From Plotosus lineatus (taxonomy: Eukaryota; Chordata; Actinopteri; Siluriformes; Plotosidae), in contig CM045751.1 of the NCBI GenBank assembly GCA_024760905.1, forward strand, positions 9,986,001-10,050,000: a stretch of 64,000 bases of DNA, given 5' to 3'. The translations under genes were made by a program, and so were the position numbers. Shown here in pieces: positions 35,086 through 48,375 of the stretch. The notes under the pieces are model-generated. The model worked only from the letters and a program-made list of their open reading frames with translations. It was not told where the DNA came from and made no database searches. Positions within the stretch are counted from its first letter, which is position 1, and every line of letters starts with the position of its first letter.

Positions 35086-37654
35086 TATTGTTAAAATGGT
35101 ATCCAGAAGTTGATTTTTCTCAATTGTTTATGTGGACCTATTATACTTATATATCTTGTACACCATGACAGTTGGTAAATTATTACAAATTTGAATTTAT
35201 TAAATGACAAAACACTTTTTGACCATAAATACATAATAAAAATACATAAATACAAATGTCACAAAGGTAATGCATCAGGATGATTTCCTGATTTATTAAA
35301 ACAGCATTTTCCTGACTATATCATATTCATTACATGTTCAAAAAGTGAAACTCGTCACACGGAATAATACTAAGCAGAAAGCAAGCACTCAGTAATACTT
35401 TGTCCTTTTAGATGGTGCGATAGCACAGTGGGACTGCAAGCAGATGATATGTGACAGTGAGCATTGCCAGCAACTCTGGGAAGCGTAGCATGATTCGGGA
35501 TATGTAATGCATAGATCAGGCTGAGGCAGAACAGGGTGTGGATGTGATGGATACATTTGATGTTGTGAAATATGTGAAAAAATAATCTCCTGTTATCATT
35601 TACATTACAGCAACGATTAATATCCATTATTTTTCTTTCTGTGAGTTAATAAAACAAAAATTAAAATGGAGTTTGTTACCAAAAAATGCAATGTTCTCAT
35701 TTCTGGAGAATTTCTGATGTTAAAAAATGCAGACATTCCAGAAATCCTAGATAAACACCTCCTTTATACCCTGTTATATCAATGTATAACGTGTTACCAT
35801 GGAAACAATAATACATTTGAATGGTTGAATTAAAAGATAGCCTGCAGCCAGAACTATTGTCTGAAATGCTGTAGAACATAAATCAACAGGTTTTTTTTTT
35901 CTTGACTCAAAAATGAAAATTTAACAGTTTAAATAACAATTATTTACTGGAAACTAGTTGGTTGTTGCTAAATACATTGAGGTACACTACAAGCTATATT
36001 ATATACTACTTGTAAAAATAGGAAAATAGAGATAAAAATAAATTTTTATGGTTAGTTTGACAATTTAAAACCATCACAATGGTCACATGCACTCAATGAT
36101 AGCCTTTTTGGAAACTCAAAACTTGATTTTTTTTTTTTTTTAATGTTGGAAATGCTCTTATGGCTTTTCAGTGATATCCACTATGCTTTGCTTTTGGCGA
36201 ATAATTGTTACTTATTCATCATTTAAGATTTTTTTTAATTTCTGGAGGTCGAAAACCAAATAATCATTGGTGTTCTTTTACAAACTAACATATTCCATTA
36301 CTGATGTCAACGATTAGAAAATTTGAATGATTATTAGAAATTTTGAATGATTATTGCATGACTGACTGATGTTTCTCATCACTTCTCTCACTCTTGCGAG
36401 AGAGAGAGATAACAAGAAAGTGAACAGCTAGAAAGTTTTCTTTCTGCCTGCTTTCTGCGAGGGGAAATTAGTGAATTTCTCAATGAGAAACACAACAAAG
36501 AACATAAAGAAATCAATCAAAGTAAATTAATATTTCAAGTATATTTTGAAGCAGGAACTATAAAAAATCCAAGAAGGACCAAAGATTTGAGACTGTTTTA
36601 AGAAAAGAAAATATTTTTAATCAATCTTGTGCAAGTAGTCTTATAAAGCATTACAGAACACCATAACCCAAATATTATTCTAAATTAATACAAGACTTTG
36701 ATACAAGACCTTGATACCACTATCGAATTAATCCCTTGCTATTACAATTTCAGTTTATTAAATGAGCCAAAACAAAGTCTTAACATGGGAAGTATGATGT
36801 TTCAACAATAGAAATATGTAATATATATGAGTTCGGAACTTAACTAATATTGAAAATGAACCACCATTATCTCAAAGCGAGATAACTTATATCAGTGAGG
36901 AAGCATACATTTATGTTCTAGGGTAAAACAGAATTCATATGCTAATATCTAGTAGCATTCAATTTGTCCCAACTTTACACGTCTCAAGTTCCTTAAGTCT
37001 TCCTGATCTGTGTCTTTGTGAATCTATTGCCACATTATGCATGTGAATAATGTGGGAAGAATAAAGAAAGACACATACAGCAGTTTTCACACTGTCCCCA
37101 CCAGTTGTATGATAATGTCAATGTGAAGTGTTTTATAGGTCTACTGGTTTCATTTACCATCATTGCAGCCTGTTCACAAATCTCTGGCTCACATGGGGTG
37201 ACAACAGACCCATTTAAAGGGAAAAATAAAGCAAACAAACAAGCTTTTCACACCCTAACAAGCTCCGTAATGTTCTCTTAACTACTGACAATCTAACTCA
37301 GAATATTAATTGGAAAATGTTCTGCATTACAAGAGCCATGCAAAATTCACCAGCACTGGTAAAACCTACTTTTACAAGTACGTAGGTTAATATATAAGAT
37401 TATATAACACAAACATACAGGTATTGTTAAGAAGACATATTCAGATGGAAAGTGTGAACTGGGAGCAAACCGGGGGGGGGGGGCAAACCTCAAATGTGTC
37501 CTAACATCACTTTGAACTGGGGTGGGCTTGAAAGTCACCCCACGTCGGTTTGTGAGAGTCACAGTCAAAGGTCACATTCTCTTGACTCTCGGCTGGCATA
37601 ATTAATATTTATAAGGGTTTAATGCCAGATAGGCATCCTCACCAGCACTCCCAC

Positions 37655-37730
<76 letters not shown>

Positions 37731-38689
37731 CTGCCTTCCTTTATCCATAAATCTCCTCTATATAAAAGTGGCAGGAATTATAAAGGAATGTACTGAATAT
37801 TTGCATGTTCCCTTGAAAATTTATTAGCTGTGGACTCCAAGACCTTTCCCTTCTTCCTGTATAGAAATCACCTTAATACCCACTCCAGCATAATCACCCA
37901 GTTTGTGTTGGTCAGATTTACACTGCTCTGGAGTGGAATGAAGAAAAAACTCTCTGAGTTATTAACATAATTTAACGTGGTCATAATGAGGTCTTGACCT
38001 CATTTATCAAGTTGAAAGAAATAATTTTAATCATAAATTATTTACAGTAACATGACCTTGTCCACTATAAGTACTAGCATGTGGTATTCATTTTTTTATC
38101 GAATTAATTTAGATTTTAAAACGTTTGTATGCTATTAATTTGGACTAAATTTACATATTTACAGTGTTGTCAGGTCAGGTTTTGCCCTGCTACTGGTAAC
38201 ATGTAAGCCAGCACAACCTGTTATATGGTCGAGTGGTCGGTGACTAAGCCAGCTCCCTGACCAGGTCCAAATTTGGTGAGGAGGGTGGCTAGCAACCCAA
38301 TAGGAATAAAAACGTATCAAAGGGCAGATGAACTCTTTCGAGTCAATGGCCAGCTAGCTAGAGATGGTGTTTCAATAAAAACACCCTGCAGAAAGAACTT
38401 TGGGCCTCTACTGCGGATTTTTTGCCTTTCTTATACAGCCATGACAAAACTGTTATGGCTGTCGCCTACACCAGAATTCTGGCACTACATCCAAGTTGAT
38501 TGATTGAAATTTACATATAAGCTAAGACTCACTAATTAGTGCTGGGAAACAATTGTACTTACTTACCTCGTGTTTATCTAACGTTTAATGAATGTTTTGC
38601 AAATCTCATTTTATATTAAGGATTAGAAAGAAAGTCATGCAAAAGCCATAATTAAACATATATTAAGCAAATCTTAGGACAGTATATAG
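35086..38689. other. Longest repeat-poor stretch, with (TC)n
   Basis: About 3.6 kb with almost no recognisable mobile elements; (TC)n at 37661-37726 and a G run at 37472-37482. No exon recognised. A candidate for conserved regulatory sequence, on repeat sparsity alone. Confidence 0.4.
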
Positions 38690-39475
38690 CGTATTCAACG
38701 TAATAAGCACCCTGCTTTAATAACGCCCATGTGTACTGGGAGCAAAATTGTAGATCAAACTTACCAATTTTATTCGATCAGTCTCTGTAACAGTAAAATG
38801 AGACGTTCACTGCCTGTAAAAGTGAGTTTACACGGTATTTCAAGACCCCCTGCCACTGGGGAATGTCTATAATGTTCATCAGTAACAACACATTTGATTG
38901 TTCTGCCATGCTTTAAAAAAACAGGAAAATATTTTGCTGTGTTCTCTTGGTAAATGTTCAACAACCAATGAACCATTAGAAACTGCTACAGCAAAACTAT
39001 CGTATGCTCTGAATGAATAGAGCGATGAGCCAGATATGGACCTATCGATCTCCTGCTCACTGACTTCATAAATTTAAAGACATTCCTGGCCATGTGCTTT
39101 TGTTTATGTTCGTGTTGATTGGTTCAACTTGCCATGTGCTAAAGTTGACATTTGTGTTGACTGGCTCATTTTACTTGGGAAAATGTTTAAAGGAAATGTT
39201 TAAAGGAAAAGTAAGGGAAGGAAAACTCTTTCTTTTATTTTAAATTTATGCTGTTTTCTGTTTATTTTCAGCTTTCATGTAAGTAGTTTGGTTGATAGCA
39301 CAAAATGAATAACACAAATACCAGTAAAACTCTTTAATTGTTCTGTTATTATTCATGTTTTCCACCTCGATGGGAATAAGCACTTACCGTTCCACTCCGC
39401 TGGTAAACATTTTTATAAGCACCCACCCACTCCAATTTTTTAAGCTCCCTGGGCACTTATTGCGTCGAATATGAA
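38690..39475. mobile_element. TIR-bounded region, probable DNA transposon relic of uncertain class
   Basis: The left end cgtattcaacgtaataagca and the complement of the right end catattcgacgcaataagtg match over about 20 bp with few differences, in inverted orientation. A 68-codon minus frame at 38770-38976 is unlike any family I recognise. Confidence 0.45.
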
Positions 39476-40890
39476 CCCATTAGTATAAATACAGACCTCA
39501 CCTGTTCTACCACTGTAATTGTTTTTAAAATTATAAATTAATAATAAACAATATAAAATCTTGTTTCAGATTGATTTTTATGTTCCATCGTAGCATATAC
39601 TAAAATAATAATCCGCCTTAGGCTTGGTGGATGTCACTGATTTGAATATTCTCTTTGAAGATCCATTTTGAGGACTTATCAGGGACAATAAGGCCCAAGG
39701 GCTATGGGCTTTCAACTATCTTGCCCACAAGCTTGATAACTTAGGGACAGATGCTTTTTATTAAATTATATATGTCAGCATAAATGCACTGTTGAAAGAA
39801 AAAAAATAGTTTCAGGTCAGAAGTATATTTTTGTCTTTTGAAAACTTTTATAAAAAACTTTAATAACAGATAAATTAGGCCTACTGCAAACAGGATCAGG
39901 TTACTTAAAGAAGGGTCTGATTGTGGTTGATGGAAACATTGTTGATCTTCCACACTCATCTGTCTCCGTCCCAGCATCCTGCGGTCTGTGGTGGTGTGAA
40001 CATTGCTAACCTGATTGGCAGCATGCATGGCTCTGTAGCTTTGTGTATTTGTGCTGTTTTTGTCCCTGACCCAGGCAAGAGTTCAAATGGGATTATGTCG
40101 ATCCTCAATGGTCATGCAGCGATTGGGGTGGTGAAGGCGAGAATATTAGAATGAAACTAAGAAAGAGAAAGGGGAAGGAGTAGGAGGGAGACAGTGACGC
40201 GTATAAACGCACAAGTAGACAGGATAATGAGTCTGCCAATGTGCTTCTGAAGTGCTGGATGAGACAACAGTGCAAAGTGGAAACTGATCTGAAGAAGCAG
40301 AGTGAAGGGCATGCTAAATTCACATCAGATACAGTAAAGAGTCCCGGGCGAAGAGAGAGAGATCAAATCTTAATAGCTGGTTATGGTTAATTAAGAGCGC
40401 GTCAAGTGAGTGCGTTACATTCTGAGATGGAGAGAAGATGAGGCCCATGAGGGAACATCATTACGCATATTCCCATGCCAGACAATGCCCACATCATCAC
40501 CTCTAGCTGACAAGCTCTCGTCTTACTGCTGTCGAGCAAAACACGGAGCCTTCTCTGGAAATGCACTGCTACCTTTATGTTTTGGTTTGTTTTCTTTTTA
40601 ACGAGCACACAGTCTCTTGAAATATGATACATTTGATGAACAATCTAAAAGGATGTCTTCGCGCAACTTGTCCTTCTGTGTCAACACAAGAAACTTTACA
40701 CGAACAGCAAATGCTCAACCTGAATCATCTAACCTGCTAAAGAAATAGGCAGGTACAAGTTAAAATACAGTTTAAAATCCTTGATACAAGTAGAAAACTC
40801 CAAACTTCACAATTGGCTTAGAATGAAAAATCATAAGTGCAAAAAAGTATACAAAGAAATAAATCTGCCTTAATTCAATATAACGTTACT
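39476..40890. other. Unique-looking sequence
   Basis: No gene or mobile element recognised in about 1.4 kb. Confidence 0.4.
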
Positions 40891-40897
40891 GACTGTG

Positions 40898-41010
40898 GGA
40901 ACCACAGTGGCATAGTGATTAGTGAACCGCTGTAAAGTCACGGTGCTCAGTGAGGGTGTTTCTGTGTAAAGTTTGCATTCCCACATGCATTCAAGGATAT
41001 TGCTGAATAG
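40898..41010 (+). mobile_element. Decayed V-SINE-like head
   Basis: ccacagtggcatagtgatta and gtttctgtgtaaagtttgca resemble a tRNA-like head followed by the V-SINE centre. Confidence 0.4.
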
Positions 41011-41037
41011 TTCAATTTATCGACATCCACCCAGACT

Positions 41038-41310
41038 CCTCTTCTTTTCCTTCCGACTGTTCCCTTTCAGGGGTCACCACAGCGAATCATCAGCCTCCAT
41101 CATTTGGAAGTCATGTTAATGATTCGCACATTCGATTTGGGATAGGTTTTAACATCGGATGCCCTTCCTGACGTAACCCTTTAGCAAGGGGCGCAAACAC
41201 ACTGACGTCTTTACAGCCTACTCTTGTCGAAAGTCAGCAATGGTTCTTTTACATGCCTCACACTGTAGACAGTGAAAGACATGGCTGACCTTTGAAAACC
41301 CAGTTAGCTG
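41038..41310 (-). mobile_element. SINE-I, tail A, head missing, 10-bp duplication
   Basis: Flanked by cacccagact at 41028-41037 and 41311-41320. It ends within the core, a 5'-truncated insertion. The tail has the longer LINE-like end (tcatcagcctccatc). Confidence 0.85.
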
Positions 41311-41482
41311 CACCCAGACTGTGATGCATAATTGTTTTAGTATATATGCGCGTTGAATACTTGTTTAGTACTCTACTTTCACTTGCTCACTTGAAAGATC
41401 GGAAGTCTGGATAAGTCGCACTTTGTCTCACAAGCACCAGACGTCACTTGCAACAAGCGCCTACATTCGGAGGAGCGCCTCA

Positions 41483-41483
41483 C

Positions 41484-41555
<72 letters not shown>
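41483..41555. repeat. (TA)n microsatellite
   Basis: Nearly uninterrupted; adjoins the Tc1 relic. Confidence 0.9.
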
Positions 41556-41561
<6 letters not shown>

Positions 41562-41564
41562 GCT

Positions 41565-42260
41565 TAATCAGGTTCAAATCCGGTGAGTACGCTGGTCACT
41601 CCATTATTAACAGAACACCAACTGACAGCTTCCTCTCCAAGTAGCTCTTGCATAGTTTTCGCTGTGTTTTGGGTAATTTTCCTGTTATAGGATGAAACCA
41701 GGTCCAACCAAACGTCATCCACAGGGTATGGCATGGCATTGCGAAACGGAATGAAAGCCTTCCTTGTTCAAGGTTCCTTTTACCCTGTACAAATCTTCCA
41801 CTTTACCACCAAAGCACAGATCATCAAATTTCCCCCAACACACTTAACAGACGTCAATAAACACTCCTCCAGCATCTTTTAATATGTTCTGGACCTCACA
41901 AATATCCTTCCTTGTGATCCAAACACCTAATTTAGATGCATCCATCCATAGCATCATCCTCTGTCCAATTTCAGTGTTCTTTTGCCTATAATTTTCTTTT
42001 ATTGACCAGTCTCAGATTGGCTTTTGCATTGCAACTCTGACAGATCAACATTCAGGACTCCATTATTCACGCTTTATTGAAACTGCCAACTGGAGACCTG
42101 TTGTGCACCTGTTTCTCAAAATTGAGAGTTGTCCACCAGGGTCTCCTCTTCTCTTTCTGTCCTGGTTCGAGTCAGTTTGTTTGGTCTGCGAAAGGAGTAG
42201 TACATACCACGGTATGAGATCTTCAGCTTCTATGACTAATGTCAGTGTACAAAACTGAAA
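41565..42260 (-). pseudogene. Tc1-like transposase relic
   Basis: On the minus strand, near 41575-41680, one frame reads KLCKSYLERK, a stretch ending in IME, stop, then PAYSPDLNLIK: the Tc1 DDE-region signature (family form W(P/S)xxSPDLNPIE) with the Trp codon now a stop. Further upstream on that strand, gatgctatggatggatgcat and aagtgtgttgggggaaattt fit the preceding transposase. Many frameshifts and stops; it is dead. Confidence 0.7.
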
Positions 42261-42312
42261 AGGTAAGCCACCTAACTATTTAATATTACAACTGAAAACA
42301 TTTGTATATATA

Positions 42313-42961
42313 CAGTAGGCCCTTGTTATTAGTTCCAGCCCCTCCCGCGAATGAATATGATCCAAGAGTTCTGTACCCGGAAATAAAAACCTATGTATCA
42401 CATGGGCGAATGATCAACCAGAAGTAAAATACTGTAATAGATACCTATTACGTGCGCTAAAATATGCTTCTTAAACACATTCTATAGACAGTCTTACTCA
42501 TTAATACAGTATTAATGTAGTAAAATGTAGTAATGATTAAGAAAAAGTTTTTAATGTTTACTGTTATATTCATTGATAATAAAATATAAACATTATACAG
42601 CATATACTGTTGTAAAGCACAAGTATTAAAGTCTTTTTCAATTATTATTCCAGTACAGTACCTAAGTTAATGTTTAGAATGTTTGTGCTGTGAGACAGCC
42701 AACGTTTTCCGTCACTTAGCCAGAGAAGACGCACAGCGTTTGAGTGGCTTCATAGAGCTTAACTGGTAATTAAAACACACTAAAAAAAAGGCTCATTGAC
42801 AACTTGTGCGCGAATAAAGAAAAAGGGGCGTTGCATCATCTCAACCCATCAGCAGGAAGGAGGACAGCCATTGGCTGAAATTAAATGACGTGAGAGTTGC
42901 TCGGCAATCCGCGAATATGCAAACCGTGAGTGCAAAACCGTGAATCGTCAAGGGCCTACTG
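42313..42961 (+). mobile_element. MITE family M2, copy 3 (most complete)
   Basis: Starts cagtaggcccttgttattag after TA and ends cgtcaagggcctactg before TA (42962-42963), 649 bp. No coding frame. Contains ccattggctgaa (CCAAT-type) near the right end. Confidence 0.78.
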
Positions 42962-42983
42962 TATCATATACTAGTATATGTTG

Positions 42984-43290
42984 GCGGGGGGCATAGTGGT
43001 TTGGGTGCCGCACTCATGATCAGAAGGTTGTGTGTTCAAATCCCAGTTAGATTCCCACTGTGCTAAGACACCTGGGCAAGGTCTTAACCACAAGTGTACC
43101 TATGTTCACTCAGCAGTATAAATGGGTACCAGTAAAGAAAAAAATACTAGGAAGGTAACCTGTGATGGACTAGCATCCCATCCAGGAGGAGTTGAACTCC
43201 CGGTCGCTTCACGCTACAGAAACTGGTAATAAGCACCGGCCTGATGAGCCATTAGGCTCAGGGCGTAAAAAGCCCAATAGACTTTACCTT
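42984..43290 (+). mobile_element. SINE-II copy
   Basis: gggggcatagtggtttgggt, gtgttcaaatcccagtta, agcagtataaatgggtacc, gcctgatgagccattaggct and aatagactttacc are in order. Confidence 0.82.
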
Positions 43291-44552
43291 TATGTGTGTG
43301 TGTTTGTTTGTGTGTGTATGTATATATATATAAAATGGTAATGTACTGCACACTCACATCATCATCCCACTGGTCACCCCTTGTCACCCCTCTAATATCT
43401 AACTCATTGCATTTGCATATTATTTTAATGAATCTGCACTGCTTAATTTGTGTGACACTCTTCAACATATCATTAGTGACAAAAGGGTTTTCCACACAAT
43501 TAGAAAAAAAGAAGAAAGTGCCGGAATTCAAATCACCATAATATATTTATTGGACAACGTTTGCTGATCTTATCTGCATCATCTCCCAGAGTGGGGACTT
43601 TTCCAGCATTTTTACATGGTTATTCACATAAACACTTGTTATGTATAGAAGGAACAAGTTACTGTCTTTTTAGGTTGCCTAGGCAAAACACATGCAAAGT
43701 TATGCAAATGACGGGTCCGGAGCGTGCCACAGCCGCATCAACATTTTTATGAAGGGTCGAACAAAAGCTGTGCACACACTAAGAGTACAGACTTGTTCAC
43801 TCATCAGATCTCGTTGGGCCTGAGGCTGGACTGGATTTCCTGATGCACAGAACACAAAAGCCGTCTTCCCGCTGAATATTAATAAAAGAGAATGAGAGTT
43901 TGGAGCACGTTTAGGACAGCCTCTGCCCAGCTGACAACTTTCCCTGACTACAGAATAATGATGTGCAACTGGTTTCAGTACACTCCTTAAAGTTCATTCA
44001 AAATTAATTCTATTTAATAAGTTCAAGAACAATACTAAAACAAATAAAGCGGATTTACTGTTACCACCCTGAAGGTTATTATTTTTGCTATAAAGTGCAT
44101 TTGAAGCATTTTTGTTTTCATATCCATTTTTATAGAATTATATGACATACCTTTTACATATTTCTAGTTAGATCTACTGTTGTGTATAATCAGAAAAGCA
44201 AGTTAGTTCCTGTTATCACTTCTGTTGTAGCAGGTATAAACATCCGTGTCGTTCCCACACCTGCCTCTCTTTTGTCTTTCTCTTGAACTTAACTAAACAA
44301 AAGAAAATCCAGCTTGTCATGCTGCTGAGAACCCATGAAGTGTAAAGTTCTGTCTTCTGAACATTTCACTGGGCCTAAAAACATAATTCACGTAAACATT
44401 ATTATTTTTATTATTATTATTATTATTATTATTGGTAGTAGTAATAGCAGGAGTAGTCGCAGTAGTAGTAGTAGTAGTAGTAGTATTAAATTTATATCAG
44501 ACACTAAAATTCACTCAGTTAAATAAACGCATGATAACCATCTTCCCATATT
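43291..44552. other. Unique-looking sequence
   Basis: (ATT)n at 44400-44432 followed by (GTA)n at 44461-44483. No gene recognised. Confidence 0.4.
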
Positions 44553-44554
44553 GA

Positions 44555-44764
44555 CAGGGATCCCTCACTTTCTGTGGTTAATTGGGACCGAGATCCCACC
44601 GCGACCTCCGATTTCCACGAAGTACGATCGAATCCCCCCCTTGACTGACGTATACGTACATGTATATGTGTATATAGTATCAATAAATACATATTCAACG
44701 CTATAAATGCTTATAATAGCAATTAACCATTCAAATTAATGCATAAGATGTAAATAAAATATAA

Positions 44765-44803
<39 letters not shown>

Positions 44804-45057
44804 TGCACACTTCACATAAAAATGTAAATAGTTTTGTTGGGGGGTTTTGGGTTGGGTTTTTTTTTGGTTTTTTTGTTTGTTTTTGTTTGGTTGGGGGGAA
44901 GGGTTTCATAATTGGCCTTGTTTTGCAACATTTTCCTTAACTTTCCCCTATTTTCCCTTAATTTCCTTACTTTTTTATTTTTCAATGAATATTTTTGAAA
45001 AACCCGCGATGCATTGAAGCCACAGAAACCGAAGCCCGAAGTAGCGAGGGATCACTG
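44555..45057 (-). mobile_element. MITE family M1, copy 7
   Basis: Starts cagggatccctcactttctg (left flank now tg, not ta) and ends agtagcgagggatcactg before TA (45058-45059). (AC)n at 44767-44801. Confidence 0.8.
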
Positions 45058-45476
45058 TATTTGCGATTTGTTTCTCATTTAAATCTAATATAAAAATATG
45101 AGATTATTTAAGACTTTTGACCAATCAGAATGCTGTATGATGCAAATGAACTATAGAAGGTTCCTGTCCCTAATGCTCCACAATGTGAGTTTATGAAAAT
45201 ATATTGTGTTCTATCACCATGATGAGCGTATTTTCTTTTAAATCTTGATTGTCTTCTTTGACGCTGACAGAAATTATGCATGCAAATACAGTGTGTAGAC
45301 TGAAAGGCACTTGAGATATATGAGAGGGGGGCAGGCAGAGAGAGTTGTAAAGACTGATCAGGTCACCTGGGGCCATGCTGACAGCCCTTTGAGCAGCACA
45401 TACAAATAACTGTAGGGAAAAGGAGCAGGTGATAACAGTGCAACAGTCTCCAACCACCCCCCACCCTCCCCCAACA

Positions 45477-45515
<39 letters not shown>

Positions 45516-45549
45516 TTGCCAGAATGCTCATACAGTGAGAGAGAACGTG

Positions 45550-45624
<75 letters not shown>

Positions 45625-46659
45625 AGAAAGTGAGGTCTCTTTGTGAGTGTGTACCTCCACATAGAGGAAAGGAGGGTTAGAAGGGCATTCAGAGGCAAAT
45701 GAGTAGGGGACCAGCAGCTTGGAGATAGAACGTCTGTGAGAAAAGGCCTCAGAGGGGTGCGAGACGCTACAGCCAGAGCACAGGCAGCCAGAACGGCTGT
45801 AGGTCAACTGTGCCATCTGAGGAGATAAATATGTATAACGTACTATTGTTCGTTGAGCTGTGTATCACATACATCCCATCAGGCATGACGGGCTTGACAG
45901 TTTGTTTAGGAGGCTTCAAGAAAAAGAAGCCATCGTTACTTAGTGAAGAAGCTCTTAGTGACAGCTGATGTATGGTTTAAAATTAATCAGCAAATTATAC
46001 TTTCAAGAATCCAAAGTTTCCCCGTCTGATAGCCCAGTGTCTTCTAGGGTGTTTAAGACATCATGGATTTTATACCAATGGGAAGTTATGTTTGTTATTA
46101 ACATGAGATTATACGAAAAAATCTTCAAAGCTTCCGATAAAATATTATTTGAAATACAATCGAGTATAAAAAAAATAAATAAATAATAGTAACAGCACAG
46201 GATTACTGTTCCAGCCTCCTACAGTATCTTCCTGTTATTCCTTTTATATCACATCAGTGAACCAGTTCAAACTTTTTTTCATTTTACATCTTCATGAAGC
46301 CTGTGTACGGATGATGTGGTGACTTCGTTACCGTTAGTACGTCATGTCCAGTGTTAACGTTGGCATTTCAATCGCATTTGCGATTACAAATTGAATTCCA
46401 TTTAAAATGCTACACGCAAACATGATTCGTGTTTAAGACCACCGAGGCATTGTAAAGGTGACTGAAAAACAAGATGGATGACAGCATTCCTCCATTCTAA
46501 TTGGCTTTGAATGTTTTAATTCTCCATCTGCCCCTTTCTGTGTTGACAACGTAAACAACATTCCTCAGGGAACGTGAGCAGTGCCAATGATAGCGAAAGA
46601 ATGGGATTGCCTGATCAATCAGACTGCACAGATCTCCTTTAGCACATGTGTAAATATGG

Positions 46660-46660
<1 letters not shown>
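45058..46660. other. Unique-looking sequence with (AC)n and (TG)n
   Basis: (AC)n at 45477-45513 and (TG)n at 45550-45623, in opposite sense on one strand about 40 bp apart. The large frames here are microsatellite artefacts. Confidence 0.45.
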
Positions 46661-46723
<63 letters not shown>

Positions 46724-46742
46724 GCAGAGAGAGAGAGAGAGC
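46661..46742. repeat. (TG)n-(GA)n compound microsatellite
   Basis: TG to about 46698, then GA to 46742. Confidence 0.9.
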
Positions 46743-46988
46743 TTATTACAGTGCTGTTTATGATTTTATTCATGTGAATTCCATGTGTTCTCTTACATGC
46801 ATTATGCTTTGTGGTTCTGGATGTATTGCCCCCTCAACTCAACTTGGCTTCCTTGTGGTTGGCCCTCAGTAGGTTAGAGTCTTGCTGCATTTAAGGCCCA
46901 TGGTGATCTGCTGACTCTTTCATGGACCTGCATTGTCTCAGGGGTCTTTTCCTCTTCTCAATGCCCTTGGACCCTCAACGCACCCCCC

Positions 46989-47066
<78 letters not shown>

Positions 47067-47627
47067 TGCACGCACATTCCTTAAGCAAAATGAGTGAAGG
47101 CCTGAAGCAGGCCACCCCTACACCGCAGAGGAACCCCAGCTCTCCCCGTTTGCGGATCACTAAACAGGACAATCACTCTATCCATCTTTTCATGGCCCAT
47201 TGTGGTGCCCACCCTGGCTTGAAAAAAGGAGCCCTTTCAGTGGGTGAACTTTTTCTCCCACTCTCTCACTTGTTCTTTCCTCTCTCTCTCTCTTTTTTGA
47301 TACGTTTTCTTGGGGGTGGGGGGAGAATTTTGATTGCGTGAAAGGACACCCCCCCCCTTCAAATCTGTGTCCATTATTGGTAAACCCCCTGCTCCCTTTT
47401 CTAGCACATATCAAGGATATGAAGAGAAGTCAGAACATCAAAGCTGGAGATGGACTTGGTAGAAAGAATGGTTTCCCTCAAATAAGGCAATGGGGTTAAA
47501 TGGAGGAGGGGAGGCAAAAACAAAACAAAACAGAACATAACAAAAAAATAACAGCAATGCAGTTAAGCAGTAACACAAAATATGGGCAGTTCAGATGCTA
47601 TTAATGCCAGTCGCAAGCTCAGGTAAA
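46743..47627. other. Unique-looking sequence with (AC)n
   Basis: (AC)n at 46989-47063. No gene recognised. Confidence 0.4.
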
Positions 47628-47908
47628 AGGGAAGGGTTGCATCAGAATTGGCACCCTACATAAAACCTGTGCCAAATCAAACATGCAGACTCAATCTTTT
47701 AAGGATGAAACCACCGTGACGCCTCCCGACAGGAAGAGCCAGAAAAAGATCCAGAAATATTTAAAGCGCAGATGGGAAATAGTGTATTATGTCAAAATCT
47801 ATCCAATTATTCAATCAGATCACAATATCTACTTTTGCTTGGCAACTGAGATGTTCTCAAGGTTAAACTAATGAGGGAACAGCCGAAGGGAAAAGGAGAA
47901 GAAGAAGA
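47628..47908 (+). mobile_element. Old tail-A-type relic
   Basis: gggaagggttgcatcagaat ... cctgtgccaaatcaaacatg at the left and gggaacagccgaagggaaaa at the right match tail A, with about 170 bp of unrelated sequence between; probably a decayed or interrupted copy. Confidence 0.5.
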
Positions 47909-48100
47909 TTTAACTTGCAGATGATGTTTTTACACTGTAAATATAAAGTAAAGACACAGTAACAGAAAAACAAACAAACAAAACCATCTGGAATATCAAT
48001 ATTTCTGTCGAATGTGTTAATACAACTGCTAATGGTACTTTTAGGATAAAATGACACCCTACTTTCATATAGCATTGAGGGACAGTGCTGGCCGGTTCCA

Positions 48101-48375
48101 GGACATTTGCTCACAGGACAGATGCTCACAACCTTAATGAAAAAACGGACATTTGCTCACAACATAAAAAAATTTGCTCAGTTTTAACCCTAACCCTAAA
48201 CTCTAACTCTAAACCCTAACCCTAACCCTAACCCTAACGTATAATGAGTTAAATTAGCATTATGTATTTATAAGAATAAAGAATTTTTTAACACATTGTG
48301 ATCTTTTTGTATTATGCGTTTATTAGAACAAAGGAAAAAAGATGTTGTGAGCAATTGTTCTGTGAGCAAATGTCC
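48101..48375. mobile_element. Inverted-repeat element carrying telomere-like repeats
   Basis: The left end ggacatttgctcacaggaca (continuing to 48132) is matched by the complement of 48344-48375, 29 of 32 bases. A third partial copy, cggacatttgctcacaac, lies inside at 48147-48164. The interior has (ccctaa)n at 48185-48238. It has no coding capacity and interrupts a SINE. Confidence 0.75.
48185..48238 (-). repeat. Interstitial telomere-like repeat (ccctaa)n
   Basis: About nine units, some degenerate (aaactctaactctaaa). It equals vertebrate TTAGGG on the minus strand. Entirely inside the inverted-repeat element. Confidence 0.9.

Noticed and set aside
38273..38503. A 76-codon plus-strand frame
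   Set aside because: No start context, family motif or splice structure that supports a gene.
45191..45816. Overlapping frames of 83-152 codons on both strands
   Set aside because: They run through (AC)n and (TG)n arrays giving Thr-His or Cys-Val repeats.
48185..48238. Telomere fusion scar
   Set aside because: The array lies inside a small inverted-repeat element that interrupts a SINE, so transposition explains it.
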